Assembly (NCBI GenBank): GCA_964441945.1
Contig: CAYTWB010000007.1
Coordinates: 34,347-98,346 of the forward strand
Reading direction: 5' to 3'
DNA: 64,000 nucleotides
DNA from: JADGQM01 sp964441945
GTDB lineage: Bacteria; Desulfobacterota; Syntrophobacteria; Syntrophobacterales; Syntrophobacteraceae
This document shows, one piece after another, positions 26,393 through 34,836 of the stretch. Both the position numbers and the translations under genes were made by a program. The stretch's first letter is position 1. Every line of letters starts with the position of its first letter. The notes below the pieces were generated by a model, which saw only the letters and a list, made by a program, of their open reading frames with translations, did no database searches and had not been told where the DNA came from.

Positions 26393-27115
26393 ATGCTGAA
26401 ATCGACGGACACTATGGATTCCATGCCTGGTGAGAACACTCATCTGAGGAAGATCGAATCCCTGCTGAAGGATCGCCCTTCTCTTTTCCCATGCGTAAGG
26501 GACCTTCTGGAGAATGGGGTTTCCGGAACAGCCTATGCTGACGCCGGCTATAAACCTTCCCGGCAGGAGATTACCCACTACCTTGCCAAGTGGTTTCGTT
26601 CTGTGGGCCTGTCACAGATCGACTGTCAGGAATGGTTGATTGAATACGCTCGGGATGTTCTCTCAGCGATCTCGTCGACCTCTCTGTCTCAGATCCGGCA
26701 CAGCACCAAGTCCATTGTGAGATATGTGTATCGATCGGAAGTGGAATTTGACTGTCTGAGGGAGGAGAATGTTGTCAGAGGGCTTTGCCGAAGGGATTGC
26801 CCTGTCTACCATATGATCCGGAGTTCTAAACAAAAAGAACGGGTTCCCGTTCCCGATGCATCCTTCGAAGCGGAGCAGGATGCTGCAGAGCCGGAGGAAA
26901 AATCGGTTGGGGTGAGAGATCTCTACCGGGAGCAGTTTGAACAGGCGATGGGCTTCGTTCGCGAACAACTGGCGAATGGGGTCCCAACAAGGAGAATCGT
27001 AAGACTTCTGAATGACAAAGGGTTCAAAACAAGGACCGGAAAACAGTGGTCGGTCTCGATACTCGGCAACGAATTGAGAAGACTCGGTGGTTACGAAAGG
27101 GCACCTCTAGACTGA
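26393..27115 (+). CDS. Unknown protein with recombinase-like C-terminal helix-turn-helix
   Basis: 240 residues, soluble, no family recognised with confidence. The C-terminal ~55 residues (QLANGVPTRRIVRLLNDKGF then KTRTGKQWSVSILGNELRR) resemble the helix-turn-helix segment that follows the catalytic part in large serine recombinases. There is no serine recombinase catalytic domain here, so it is not itself a recombinase. The middle contains CLREENVVRGLCRRDCPVYH, a Cys group that could bind metal. An acidic linker (EAEQDAAEPEEKS) joins the two halves. It follows the J-domain gene closely and could share its transcript. Confidence 0.6.
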   Translation: MLKSTDTMDSMPGENTHLRKIESLLKDRPSLFPCVRDLLENGVSGTAYADAGYKPSRQEITHYLAKWFRSVGLSQIDCQEWLIEYARDVLSAISSTSLSQIRHSTKSIVRYVYRSEVEFDCLREENVVRGLCRRDCPVYHMIRSSKQKERVPVPDASFEAEQDAAEPEEKSVGVRDLYREQFEQAMGFVREQLANGVPTRRIVRLLNDKGFKTRTGKQWSVSILGNELRRLGGYERAPLD

Positions 27116-27155
27116 TGCTCGACTCGTGTTTCGGCACAAAAGAGCGGGAAAAGGA

Positions 27156-27184
27156 TTGACAGGAAGGTTGGTCTTCGGTATTGA
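27156..27184 (+). promoter_or_regulatory. Promoter of tRNA-Ala
   Basis: TTGACA (27156-27161), a 17-base spacer and TATTGA (27179-27184). The predicted start near 27191 lies six bases before the mature tRNA 5' end. Confidence 0.85.
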
Positions 27185-27196
27185 TACATTCGCCTT

Positions 27197-27272
<76 letters not shown>

Positions 27273-27282
27273 GGATAATCAG

Positions 27283-27314
27283 GAGGTTAGCGGGGCAGCC
27301 GTTAACCTCTTTTT
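27283..27314 (+). terminator. Terminator after tRNA-Ala
   Basis: An 11-bp stem (27283-27293 with 27299-27309, one G-T pair) with a 5-base loop, followed by TTTTT. Confidence 0.92.
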
Positions 27315-27585
27315 CTTTCCTGTACACCGCTGAGTGCGAAACAAGCGTAATGGCTCACCCAGGATTTCGGATGGCATGCTAAATGCTAAAGCTAGCCAAC
27401 AATCAGGTTTTGGAGGGTGTTCTAAAGCAAATAAGGGCAAACGAGCGAAATGCGATGCAAAGGAGGTGGGAAAAAAAGAGCTGTTTCAGTTGAGACTTGA
27501 GGTATGTAGTGACATCAGAGAATGTCATAGGAAAAAGGGATTTGCTGCCAACTTTTAACCTTCTCAAGAAGAGACAGGGGGAGCC

Positions 27586-28080
27586 ATGAAGGCAAGTAAA
27601 GTGATTATCGGTATGCTTGCGTTGGTTATCGTTTCGGTTTGGGCGTTGAGTATTCCATCCACCGCCCTGGCTGGAAAAGAAAAAGTTGCCCTTCTGGGGC
27701 CTGAGGTGAGCGCTTGCGACGGTTCGGCCAGCGGAAAGGCAACGATCAGTGAAAACAAGGGGAAGGTCAAAGTCAAGGTTAAGATGAAGAAGGGGCCCCC
27801 GAATTCAAGTTACACCGTCTACTGGACGTGTACTACCATGGCAGGCGGATGTCATGACCAGGCTTGCGGGTTTGTCGAGATTGGGACCCTGACCACGAAT
27901 GTAGACGGAAACGGAAAGTTCAAGAAGACCCTATCCGGCAATCCTTTCCCAGGCAGTTATGTTCATCTGGATGTATTGGGTAACGGAATATACACCGCAA
28001 GGTATGGTAGTGTGTTCATGCCCGGTCCGGACCAGGCTGCAGCCGATCTGACGGTCAACGAGGGCGACCCGACAGAGTAA
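27586..28080 (+). CDS. Small exported protein, function unknown
   Basis: 164 residues. The N-terminal signal peptide (MKASKVIIGMLALVIVSVWA..) ends at about residue 29 (ALA|GKEK). The mature part is rich in Lys and Gly with four cysteines (CDG, WTC, GGC, QAC), consistent with two disulfides in the periplasm or outside the cell. GGGGG precedes the ATG. It resembles no characterised family I know; the pattern of short beta segments (KVKVKVKMKKG, YTVYWTC) suggests a small beta-sandwich. The next gene also encodes a small exported beta protein. Confidence 0.75.
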   Translation: MKASKVIIGMLALVIVSVWALSIPSTALAGKEKVALLGPEVSACDGSASGKATISENKGKVKVKVKMKKGPPNSSYTVYWTCTTMAGGCHDQACGFVEIGTLTTNVDGNGKFKKTLSGNPFPGSYVHLDVLGNGIYTARYGSVFMPGPDQAAADLTVNEGDPTE

Positions 28081-28264
28081 AATTTCAACCTCTGAAACCC
28101 ACCTGATGGTGGCACGGCCGTATTCGCTCGGCTATAGTTAAGAATCTTATCAGTTCCTCCCCCGAACAGGGGAGGATTCTGCATGAGGTTAGCCGAAATG
28201 CAGGGGTAATGAAATGTCGTTAAGAGCTGTATAAATATCATTAAAACTCTATGGAGGTGTGGAG

Positions 28265-28714
28265 ATGAAAAGAAGTCTCATGTTTTACTCGGGCATTCTG
28301 TTTCTGGTGCTTGCGGCATTTTGCGGATTTCAGCCGACCGTTGTTGCCGCACAACCCATTGAGACGGAGATCGATATACATCCGCAAACCCTCAATCTCA
28401 AGGCAAAGGGCAAGGTCATCACCTGCATAGTCGAGGCCCCTCCGGGATATGCGATCGAGGATATTGATCCAGAGTCCGTGCTGATCACGGATATCGGCGG
28501 TGTTGCAGCCGATATCGCAGCCACCCGGTGGGCTTTTGAGGACGACGACACGCTCATGCTCAAGTATCCTCGTTCCGAGGTCGTCGATGTGATCGTTGAG
28601 AATCAGCTAAAGAGTCCGGTTGCAATACGGATCAATGGTTCCCTGGCGAATTATGAAGAAGGATTTACCGGTGTTGATACAGTGAAAATCAAGGGCAAAG
28701 GGCCCAAGAAATAG
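28265..28714 (+). CDS. Small exported beta-sandwich-like protein, function unknown
   Basis: 149 residues from the ATG at 28265, which has GGAGG six bases upstream; a GTG six bases earlier is not preferred. A signal peptide covers about residues 1-29 (ending VVAAQ). The mature start, ETEIDIHPQTLNLKAKGKVITCIVEAPPGYAIEDIDPESVLI, is a pattern seen repeatedly in exported proteins of environmental bacteria, often as an accessory domain beside cohesin- or dockerin-like modules. No catalytic residues are apparent. It forms a pair with the exported gene upstream and is followed by a strong terminator. Confidence 0.75.
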   Translation: MKRSLMFYSGILFLVLAAFCGFQPTVVAAQPIETEIDIHPQTLNLKAKGKVITCIVEAPPGYAIEDIDPESVLITDIGGVAADIAATRWAFEDDDTLMLKYPRSEVVDVIVENQLKSPVAIRINGSLANYEEGFTGVDTVKIKGKGPKK

Positions 28715-28734
28715 AGAAGGTCATCATCCATTCT

Positions 28735-28806
28735 AAAAAGGCGTTGCTTTGGCGGTAGCCCCTGCGTTAGGAGCAGGGGCTCACATTCACCTGGCGGCGC
28801 CTTTTT
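28735..28806 (+). terminator. Compound hairpin terminator
   Basis: The outer stem AAAAAGGCG (28735-28743) pairs with CGCCTTTTT (28798-28806). An inner 9-bp stem AGCCCCTGC (28757-28765) pairs with GCAGGGGCT (28773-28781). The structure ends in a T-run 20 bases after the exported-protein gene. Confidence 0.8.
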
Positions 28807-29095
28807 CTTTTCTGACGGGTCCCATGATGAAATCCCCGCGTTCAAGGACCGTCTGCCCGCATGTCCCTTGCCTGCCCTGTAGTTCTCAAAGAAATGTTGT
28901 GTTAGTATCGCTTATTTTCTAGGCTAAGTATTAGCAGAAATGATACTGAACACAGGCTTGAATCGTGTGACCCCGGTTCTGCTCGTTTTTTCACGGTGGC
29001 TTCCCGGCGCGGAATGCCCCTTTCAACAGGGCGGCAAGCGGTGTTGTATCGCAAGCCGCAAAATCGGATGGTTTCAGGAAAAAGGCAGGCAGAGA

Positions 29096-31213
29096 ATGAC
29101 AGTGAATGGTCGATCGTATTGCGGGAATTTGGACCTTGCGGATGTGGGCAAGGAAATCCACCTGGCCGGCTGGGTGGATGCCCTGAGAGATCATGGCGAA
29201 GTGCTCTTCATACACCTGCGCGACCGCACAGGGATTGTGCAGGTGGTTTTTAGCCCCGAGTTCGCCCCTCCTGACGTTTGCCGGCTTGCGGGGTCCCTGA
29301 GGAGTGAATTCTGTGTTGCGGTGAGCGGCCGAATTCACAAACGCGCCGTGGGTACGGAGAACCCTCACATCGAGACGGGCAACATTGAAGTCATGGTCAA
29401 GGACCTGTCCATTTTGGGCCGAGCCGCTGCTCTGCCCTTTGCCATTTCGGAGAAGGCGATGGTTGCTGGCGGGGCTGCTGGGGCTGCTGAATCGGTATCC
29501 GAAGATCTGAGGCTCCAGTATCGCTATCTGGACCTGCGCCGGCCAAGCATGCAACAGCATCTTATCAAGCGTTACCAGATCGTCAAGACTGCGCGCGACG
29601 TTCTGGACGAAAGGGGCTTTCTCGAGATCGAGACGCCGGTGCTCACCAAGAGCACCCCGGAAGGCGCGCGAGACTACCTGGTGCCCAGCCGTCACCATCC
29701 GAACCACTTTTATGCGCTCCCCCAATCGCCGCAGCTTTTCAAGCAGCTTCTCATGGTTGCCGGCTTCGAGCGCTACTTCCAGGTTGTCCGCTGTTTCCGT
29801 GATGAAGATCTGCGTCCGAACCGGCAACCGGAGTTTACTCAACTGGACCTTGAGGCATCCTTTATCGATGAGGAGTTCATCTTCAACCTCGTTGAAGAGC
29901 TCACCGAGCGGATATTTGCGGTGGGCGACATCACGCTGGAGCGACCGTTTCCCCGTATGACTCACCATGATGCAATGGAGCTGTACGGAACGGATCGGCC
30001 CGACACCCGTTTTGATCTCAGAATGATCGAAACAACCGACATTTTTGCCGACACCCGCTACAGCATCTTTAAACAGATTCTCCAGCGGGGTGGGTGCATC
30101 AAGGGGATCAATGTCAGAGGGCAGTCGGAGAAGCTCAGCAAGAATGTGCTCCAGAACGAGTATGCTAAAGAGATCGTGCCTTCCTTCGGTGCCAAGGGAA
30201 TGACCTGGATGCGGGTCTTGGATGGGGACCTGGATTCCAATATCGTGCAATTCTTCAGTGAGCAGGAAAAACGTCTGGTGCTGGAGCGGTTCGGGGCAAG
30301 AAACGGCGACGTCATCCTCATGATCGCCGATGGCTCGCGCGATCTGGTGTTGTCGGCCCTCGGACAGCTGCGGCTGCATCTTGCGGGGAGACTGGACCTG
30401 GTGCCGCACGGGGTGTTCCGTCCCCTGTGGGTCACGGATTTTCCTCTCTTCGAAGCCACCGACGGGGGTGTTACGTCGAACCATCATCCCTTCACCGCTC
30501 CGGATCGCGTCGATTTCGATCCCGCCGACCGCGACGGGCTTCTCGGTCTTCGTTCACGCGCCTACGATCTCGTGGTCAATGGAGAGGAGCTCGGTGGCGG
30601 CAGTATCCGCATCAATAACAAAGCAGTACAGATGAAGATTTTCCAGGCGCTTGGACTGACCGAAGCGGAGATTGAAGAGGAATTCGGTTTCTTTGTCCGG
30701 GCGCTGGATTACGGCACGCCGCCCCACGGGGGTCTGGCGCTGGGAATGGATCGTGTGGTCTCCATGATCCTTGGAACATCATCCATCCGTGAGGTCACGG
30801 CTTTTCCCAAGAACCGCAGCGCCTATTGCCCTCTGACTCAGGCTCCTTCCCAGGTTACCGTTGAACAGCTGGGCGAACTGGGTCTCCTGGACTTAGGGGT
30901 GCCGAAAGAAATACCCGGGATTCAAAAACAGCAGGAGCTGATCGATTCATTGTCCTGGGTGTCCCGCATTGGATTGGGACCGACGGAACGTGCCGCCGTC
31001 ACGTCCGCAGTGGCCGACGCAATGCGCCTGGCTGAGCTCATGGAGCGCCGGTCCGGAGACGACGAGCCAGTGCTCTCCCCGGTTACGGTGACAAACCGAA
31101 TGAGGGAAAAAGCCCCGGCCGCTATTGCGGCCCTTTCGACAAGCGGTGAACTTCTGAAGAATGCTCCTTCGGTAAAGGGCAATTACTTCAAGGTGGCGAG
31201 TATTCTGGACTAG
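29096..31213 (+). CDS. aspS: Aspartyl-tRNA synthetase fused to a GatC domain
   Basis: 705 residues from the ATG at 29096, which gives the normal AspRS N-terminus; an in-frame opening from 28940 adds 52 unrelated residues. Residues 1-600 are bacterial AspRS: an OB-fold anticodon domain, class II motif 2 FRDEDLRPNRQPEFTQLDLE (234-253), a GAD insertion and motif 3 GLALGMDRVVSMILGTSSIR (546-565). Residues ~605-705 match GatC of tRNA amidotransferase, ending KNAPSVKGNYFKVASILD. His33 in LRDHGEV sits where non-discriminating AspRSs, which also charge tRNA-Asn, tend to have His. The fusion would tether the amidotransferase to the synthetase. A gatA-like gene and gatB follow directly. I recall annotations of such bifunctional proteins in related genomes but cannot check. 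Confidence 0.92.
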   Translation: MTVNGRSYCGNLDLADVGKEIHLAGWVDALRDHGEVLFIHLRDRTGIVQVVFSPEFAPPDVCRLAGSLRSEFCVAVSGRIHKRAVGTENPHIETGNIEVMVKDLSILGRAAALPFAISEKAMVAGGAAGAAESVSEDLRLQYRYLDLRRPSMQQHLIKRYQIVKTARDVLDERGFLEIETPVLTKSTPEGARDYLVPSRHHPNHFYALPQSPQLFKQLLMVAGFERYFQVVRCFRDEDLRPNRQPEFTQLDLEASFIDEEFIFNLVEELTERIFAVGDITLERPFPRMTHHDAMELYGTDRPDTRFDLRMIETTDIFADTRYSIFKQILQRGGCIKGINVRGQSEKLSKNVLQNEYAKEIVPSFGAKGMTWMRVLDGDLDSNIVQFFSEQEKRLVLERFGARNGDVILMIADGSRDLVLSALGQLRLHLAGRLDLVPHGVFRPLWVTDFPLFEATDGGVTSNHHPFTAPDRVDFDPADRDGLLGLRSRAYDLVVNGEELGGGSIRINNKAVQMKIFQALGLTEAEIEEEFGFFVRALDYGTPPHGGLALGMDRVVSMILGTSSIREVTAFPKNRSAYCPLTQAPSQVTVEQLGELGLLDLGVPKEIPGIQKQQELIDSLSWVSRIGLGPTERAAVTSAVADAMRLAELMERRSGDDEPVLSPVTVTNRMREKAPAAIAALSTSGELLKNAPSVKGNYFKVASILD

Positions 31214-31257
31214 AGCGGTCTTCGCCGGAGATTTCAATCATTCATGGAGTCAGTCGC

Positions 31258-32475
31258 GTGCATTCACAAGTCTTTTCCTATTTCGATCCTTCTCCCCGGG
31301 CCACTGTCGACGGGGGGACACTATGTGGCAAAAGGGCGACGGTTCAATGCGGCATATCGGTGAGAGGATGGCCCACCGAAGCGGGTTCTCGATCGCTTAG
31401 CGGGTTTGTTGCCCTTGAGGACGCAACGGTTGTCGAACGTCTGAAATCGGCGGGTGCAATGCTGGTGGGCAATACACGTTCCAGCGAGCTGGGTTTTGGC
31501 CTTCTCGGGGACGGTGCCGGGCCGGCCCTTAAGGAGGGTCATGCCGATCTTGCGCTTATGACGGACACGATGGGGGAGGCACGCGTAGCAGCATCCTCCG
31601 CCGGTCTTTTCGGATTCAAGCCGAGTTACGGACACGTATCCCGGTTTGGATTGGTCGGCCTGGTTCCCTCGATGGATTGTTGCAGCATTCTGGGAGGAAG
31701 CCTCAGGGACATCGCCGCCGTTTTCAGAGCGATTGAGGGGAGTGATGACCGGGACCCGTCCATGGCCGACGGGGAGATGCTATCCTCTGGCCGGTACTCT
31801 GAAAAGGAAGACGCCGCACCCTCTGCCGGCATTGTCACCCAGTGCTTTGAAGCACTGGATCCAGGGGAACAAGAGGCCTTCCGGACGGCACTTGATAGAA
31901 TTCGCGAGGGAGGCGTCACGGTTCGGGAAGTGCAATGGGAAGATTTCGATCTCTTTCGGGCGACCCATAATGTGATCGGCTCCGTCGAAGCGTCGTCAAG
32001 TTGCGGAAAATTCGATGGTGTACGCTACGGGCACTGCGCCTCCGGAGCCAGGAACTGGAATGAGATGTACCTCCAATCGCGAGCCGAGTCGTTCGGCCTG
32101 CTCCTGAAGACCTACCTTTTCCAGGGCGCATACTTCCAGTTCGAAAACTACCCGGCTTTTGAGCGGGCGTGCAGGGTGCGTGCGAGGCTTGTGAAAGAAA
32201 GCCGGAAATTGCTGGGTGGCCTGGATCTGCTCATTTTGCCCGTGCGGCGTGCAACCGTTGATATCGGCAGGGCTGAAACGGTGGACCGGCTCTATGACAG
32301 CTTCTCGCTCACCCTACCGGCGAATGTGACCGGTCAGCCCGCTCTGAGTCTCCCCGGTTTCCTGCCGGGCCGGGATGAAGATCTTGGCCTGCAGTTGGTT
32401 GGGCCTCTTTTTGGCGACGAACGCCTTCTTGAAATCGCCGGGCGATTGTGCTCGGGGATGGAGGGAGCCCGATGA
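31258..32475 (+). CDS. GatA-like protein lacking the amidase catalytic residues
   Basis: 405 residues, against ~485 for GatA. The fold is recognisable: DATVVERLKSAGAMLVGNTRSSELGFG, GLFGFKPSYGHVSRFGLVGLVPSMD and the C-terminal LPANVTGQPALSLPG. The catalytic parts are not there. The block that is AVKDN in GatA reads TVQCG, so the catalytic Lys is Gln30. The Gly/Ser-rich amidase signature is deleted. The SDTGGS block reads TDTMGEA (102-108). Lys, cis-Ser and the nucleophilic Ser are therefore all missing, along with about 65 N-terminal residues. The frame is fully open and its stop overlaps the gatB ATG (ATGA), so the gene appears maintained. It may have a structural role or a changed function, or be a decaying copy. 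Start GTG 31258. Confidence 0.85.
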   Translation: MHSQVFSYFDPSPRATVDGGTLCGKRATVQCGISVRGWPTEAGSRSLSGFVALEDATVVERLKSAGAMLVGNTRSSELGFGLLGDGAGPALKEGHADLALMTDTMGEARVAASSAGLFGFKPSYGHVSRFGLVGLVPSMDCCSILGGSLRDIAAVFRAIEGSDDRDPSMADGEMLSSGRYSEKEDAAPSAGIVTQCFEALDPGEQEAFRTALDRIREGGVTVREVQWEDFDLFRATHNVIGSVEASSSCGKFDGVRYGHCASGARNWNEMYLQSRAESFGLLLKTYLFQGAYFQFENYPAFERACRVRARLVKESRKLLGGLDLLILPVRRATVDIGRAETVDRLYDSFSLTLPANVTGQPALSLPGFLPGRDEDLGLQLVGPLFGDERLLEIAGRLCSGMEGAR

Positions 32476-33905
32476 GCACGGATTATGAAGCGGTAATAGG
32501 ACTCGAAATACACGTTCAGCTGAACTGCGAAACGAAGATGTTCTGCCAGTGTCCCAACCGGGCGGGGGACGACCCTAACCAAAACACCTGCCCGATTTGC
32601 CTCTGGCTTCCCGGGAACCTGCCCCGTTTCAGCAGGGAAGCGCTGGAAAAGGCGATTTTTGCAAGCCTTGCGCTCAATTGCGAAATTCAAAAGGAGAGCG
32701 CCTTCGATCAAAAGGTCTATTACTACCCCGACCTGCCCAAGGGATATCAACTCTCGCAATTCCATCGACCGCTTGCCAGGAACGGCTGGCTGAATATTCC
32801 CGACGGGGAAGGCCTCACCCGGAAGATCCGTATTCAGAAAGTCCACATGGAAGAGGACGTTGCCAGGCTGGTCCATGAGCAGGAAGGCAGGACTTCTGTC
32901 AGCCTGGTGGATTTCAACCGCGCCGGGGCCCCGCTGGTGGAAATCGTGACTCAGCCCGACCTGCGCAGCCCTCTTCAGGCGATGGAGTTTCTGCGGTGTC
33001 TTCGGACGCAGCTTCGTTACTCCAACAGTTCCGACTGCAGTATGGAACAGGGAACCATGCGCGTCGATGCCAACATCTCCATTCGGCCTCGGGGAACCGA
33101 CCAGTTGAATAACAAGGTTGAGGTCAAGAACATGAACTCCATCCGCCATGTGGGCGATGCCATCGCGTACGAAATCGTTCGCCAGTCGAACAGTCTTCGT
33201 GCAGGGGAAACCATTGTGACCCACACTCGCCTCTGGGACCCCGACAATCGGGTGACCACTGCCATGAGGGGAAAATTTGAAGGACCGTGTGTACCCGACC
33301 CTTCAGTGCCGCGGATCGTTCTGGACGACGAATGGCTCGATGAGCTGCGGCGTTCCCTGCCGGAAATGCCCGACAGGAAGGCGGATCGCTTTGTCGGGCA
33401 GTATGGATTGTCCGGCGAGGAGGCTGCTCTCATGAGCTCGGAACGGGATTTGTCCGAGTATTTCGAATCGGTGGTTGAGTTCGGGGTCTCTCCGCGGCTT
33501 GCCGTTCAGTGGCTTGCCGGGCAGTTCCTCCCCCTGCTGAAGGAACGAAATGTGGTCCTCGCAGAGAGTTCGCTTGCGCCTGATCGGTTTGCGAACCTGC
33601 TGCTCATGCTGGAGCGAGACGAAATCAACGCCAACGCAGCAAAAGAAGTCTTGAAAAAGATGCAGGAAAGCCGGCTTAGCCCTGAGGAGATTGTTGCGAA
33701 ATTTGGCTATCGCCAGGTTTCTGAGGCCTCGGAGCTGGAAGGCATTGTGGATCGGGTGTTGAAGGAAAACCCATCGGCCGTGGAAAACTTCCTGAAGGGG
33801 GCATCAAAGGCCATGGGCTTTCTCATGGGTCAGGCGATGCAGGCATCCGGCGGGAAAGCCAATCCGCGTCTTTTGAAAGAGATCTTGACCCGCAGACTGC
33901 AATGA
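32472..33905 (+). CDS. gatB: Asp-tRNA(Asn)/Glu-tRNA(Gln) amidotransferase subunit B (divergent)
   Basis: 477 residues. GatB binds misacylated tRNA, activates the carboxylate with ATP and receives ammonia from GatA. The N-terminus AVIGLEIHVQL, zinc ligands Cys25, Cys27, Cys40 and Cys43, YPDLPKGYQLSQF, FNRAGAPLVEIV and the C-terminal YqeY-like helical domain are all present. One strongly conserved block is altered: the usual KEEAxDYRYFPEPDLP region reads GKFEGPCVPDPSVP, shorter and lacking DYRYF. The ATG overlaps the gatA-like stop. With the upstream dead GatA, this may be a specialised GatB paralog instead of the housekeeping one; that is inference. Confidence 0.9.
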   Translation: MSTDYEAVIGLEIHVQLNCETKMFCQCPNRAGDDPNQNTCPICLWLPGNLPRFSREALEKAIFASLALNCEIQKESAFDQKVYYYPDLPKGYQLSQFHRPLARNGWLNIPDGEGLTRKIRIQKVHMEEDVARLVHEQEGRTSVSLVDFNRAGAPLVEIVTQPDLRSPLQAMEFLRCLRTQLRYSNSSDCSMEQGTMRVDANISIRPRGTDQLNNKVEVKNMNSIRHVGDAIAYEIVRQSNSLRAGETIVTHTRLWDPDNRVTTAMRGKFEGPCVPDPSVPRIVLDDEWLDELRRSLPEMPDRKADRFVGQYGLSGEEAALMSSERDLSEYFESVVEFGVSPRLAVQWLAGQFLPLLKERNVVLAESSLAPDRFANLLLMLERDEINANAAKEVLKKMQESRLSPEEIVAKFGYRQVSEASELEGIVDRVLKENPSAVENFLKGASKAMGFLMGQAMQASGGKANPRLLKEILTRRLQ

Positions 33906-33957
33906 GCCACAGTCACCGTTTGTGTGCCCATAAGGAAACAGTTCAACAGGAGGTGCT

Positions 33958-34722
33958 ATGGAAGTCATTAAGATTATGCCTTGTCTGGACATGAAGAACG
34001 GCCGGGTGGTCAAGGGAATCAACTTCGTGAACCTGAAGGATGCAGGAGATCCAGTGGAAAACGCCGCCTTTTATGAAAAAGAGAGGGCGGACGAACTGGC
34101 CATGCTGGACATTGCCGCAACACTGGAAAATCGAAAGACGAGGCTCGAATGGGTGAAGAACGTTTCGTCGGTCATCGCCATCCCTCTGACTGTCGGAGGG
34201 GGGATTGCCACACTCGAAGATATCGAAATGGTCCTTGAAGCGGGTGCTGCCAAAGTGTCCATGAACAGCGCCGCCGTAAAGGACCCGGAGCTTGTCAGGC
34301 AGGCGGCCGCGGCGTTCGGGTCGGAAAAAATCACGGTGGCTGTCGATGGCAAGAGGAACGCCTCCATGCCCTCCGGTTTCGAACTGGTGATTGCGGGTGG
34401 CACCCGGGCGGTGGGCAAGGATGCCGTATCCTGGGCCAGAGAATGCCAGGCTCTTGGAATGGGAGCTGTGCTGCCGACGAGCATGGATGGCGACGGCACT
34501 CTGGCGGGCTACGATCTAGCATTTACACGGGCGATCTCCGATGCGGTCAGTGTACCGGTCATTGCCTCGGGCGGGGCGGGAAAACTGGAGCACTTCTACG
34601 AAGGCGTGACTCAGGGAGGTGCGCAGGTGCTGCTGGCTGCTTCCGTGTTCCACTTTCGGACTTTCAGTATCAGGGAAGTCAAGGAATACCTGAAGAATAA
34701 AGGCTTGTGCGTAAACCTCTGA
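33958..34722 (+). CDS. hisF: Imidazole glycerol phosphate synthase cyclase subunit HisF
   Basis: 254 residues, a (beta/alpha)8 barrel of the HisA/HisF family. Catalytic Asp11 (MPCLDMKNGR) and Asp130 (VAVDGKR) are at the standard positions; phosphate-binding loops LTVGGGI (77-83) and VIASGGAGKLEHFYE are present. With HisH it converts PRFAR to imidazole glycerol phosphate and AICAR in histidine and purine metabolism. No hisH or other his gene is next to it, although in some lineages a hisF paralog acts in other pathways. AGGAGG precedes the ATG. It lies 52 bases after gatB and may be in the same transcript. Confidence 0.88.
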   Translation: MEVIKIMPCLDMKNGRVVKGINFVNLKDAGDPVENAAFYEKERADELAMLDIAATLENRKTRLEWVKNVSSVIAIPLTVGGGIATLEDIEMVLEAGAAKVSMNSAAVKDPELVRQAAAAFGSEKITVAVDGKRNASMPSGFELVIAGGTRAVGKDAVSWARECQALGMGAVLPTSMDGDGTLAGYDLAFTRAISDAVSVPVIASGGAGKLEHFYEGVTQGGAQVLLAASVFHFRTFSIREVKEYLKNKGLCVNL

Positions 34723-34776
34723 TTTGTTTTCCTGCGGACATAGTGCAGTGATCGACCAGGCCAACCAACGAGCTGA

Positions 34777-34818
34777 GTATCCTCCAGATGCCCCCCCAAC
34801 GGGGTGTCCGGAGGATAC
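34777..34818. terminator. Hairpin between convergent hisF and receiver gene
   Basis: GTATCCTCC (34777-34785) pairs with GGAGGATAC (34810-34818), with a C-rich/G-rich inner pairing. There is no good T-run; it probably acts as a weak bidirectional terminator. Confidence 0.5.
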
Positions 34819-34836
34819 GTTCTTCCTTGACTTCAC

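Noticed and set aside
26393..27115. Serine recombinase
   Set aside because: Only the C-terminal HTH-like segment resembles recombinases; the catalytic N-terminal domain with its Ser/Arg motifs is absent.
27334..27558. A 74-codon open frame starting with GTG after the tRNA-Ala terminator
   Set aside because: No ribosome binding site, poor composition (Lys/Ser/Gly-rich with scattered Cys) and no similarity to a known family; treated as intergenic.
28940..29095. N-terminal extension of AspRS by 52 residues
   Set aside because: The extra residues do not resemble AspRS and the normal N-terminus begins at ATG 29096.
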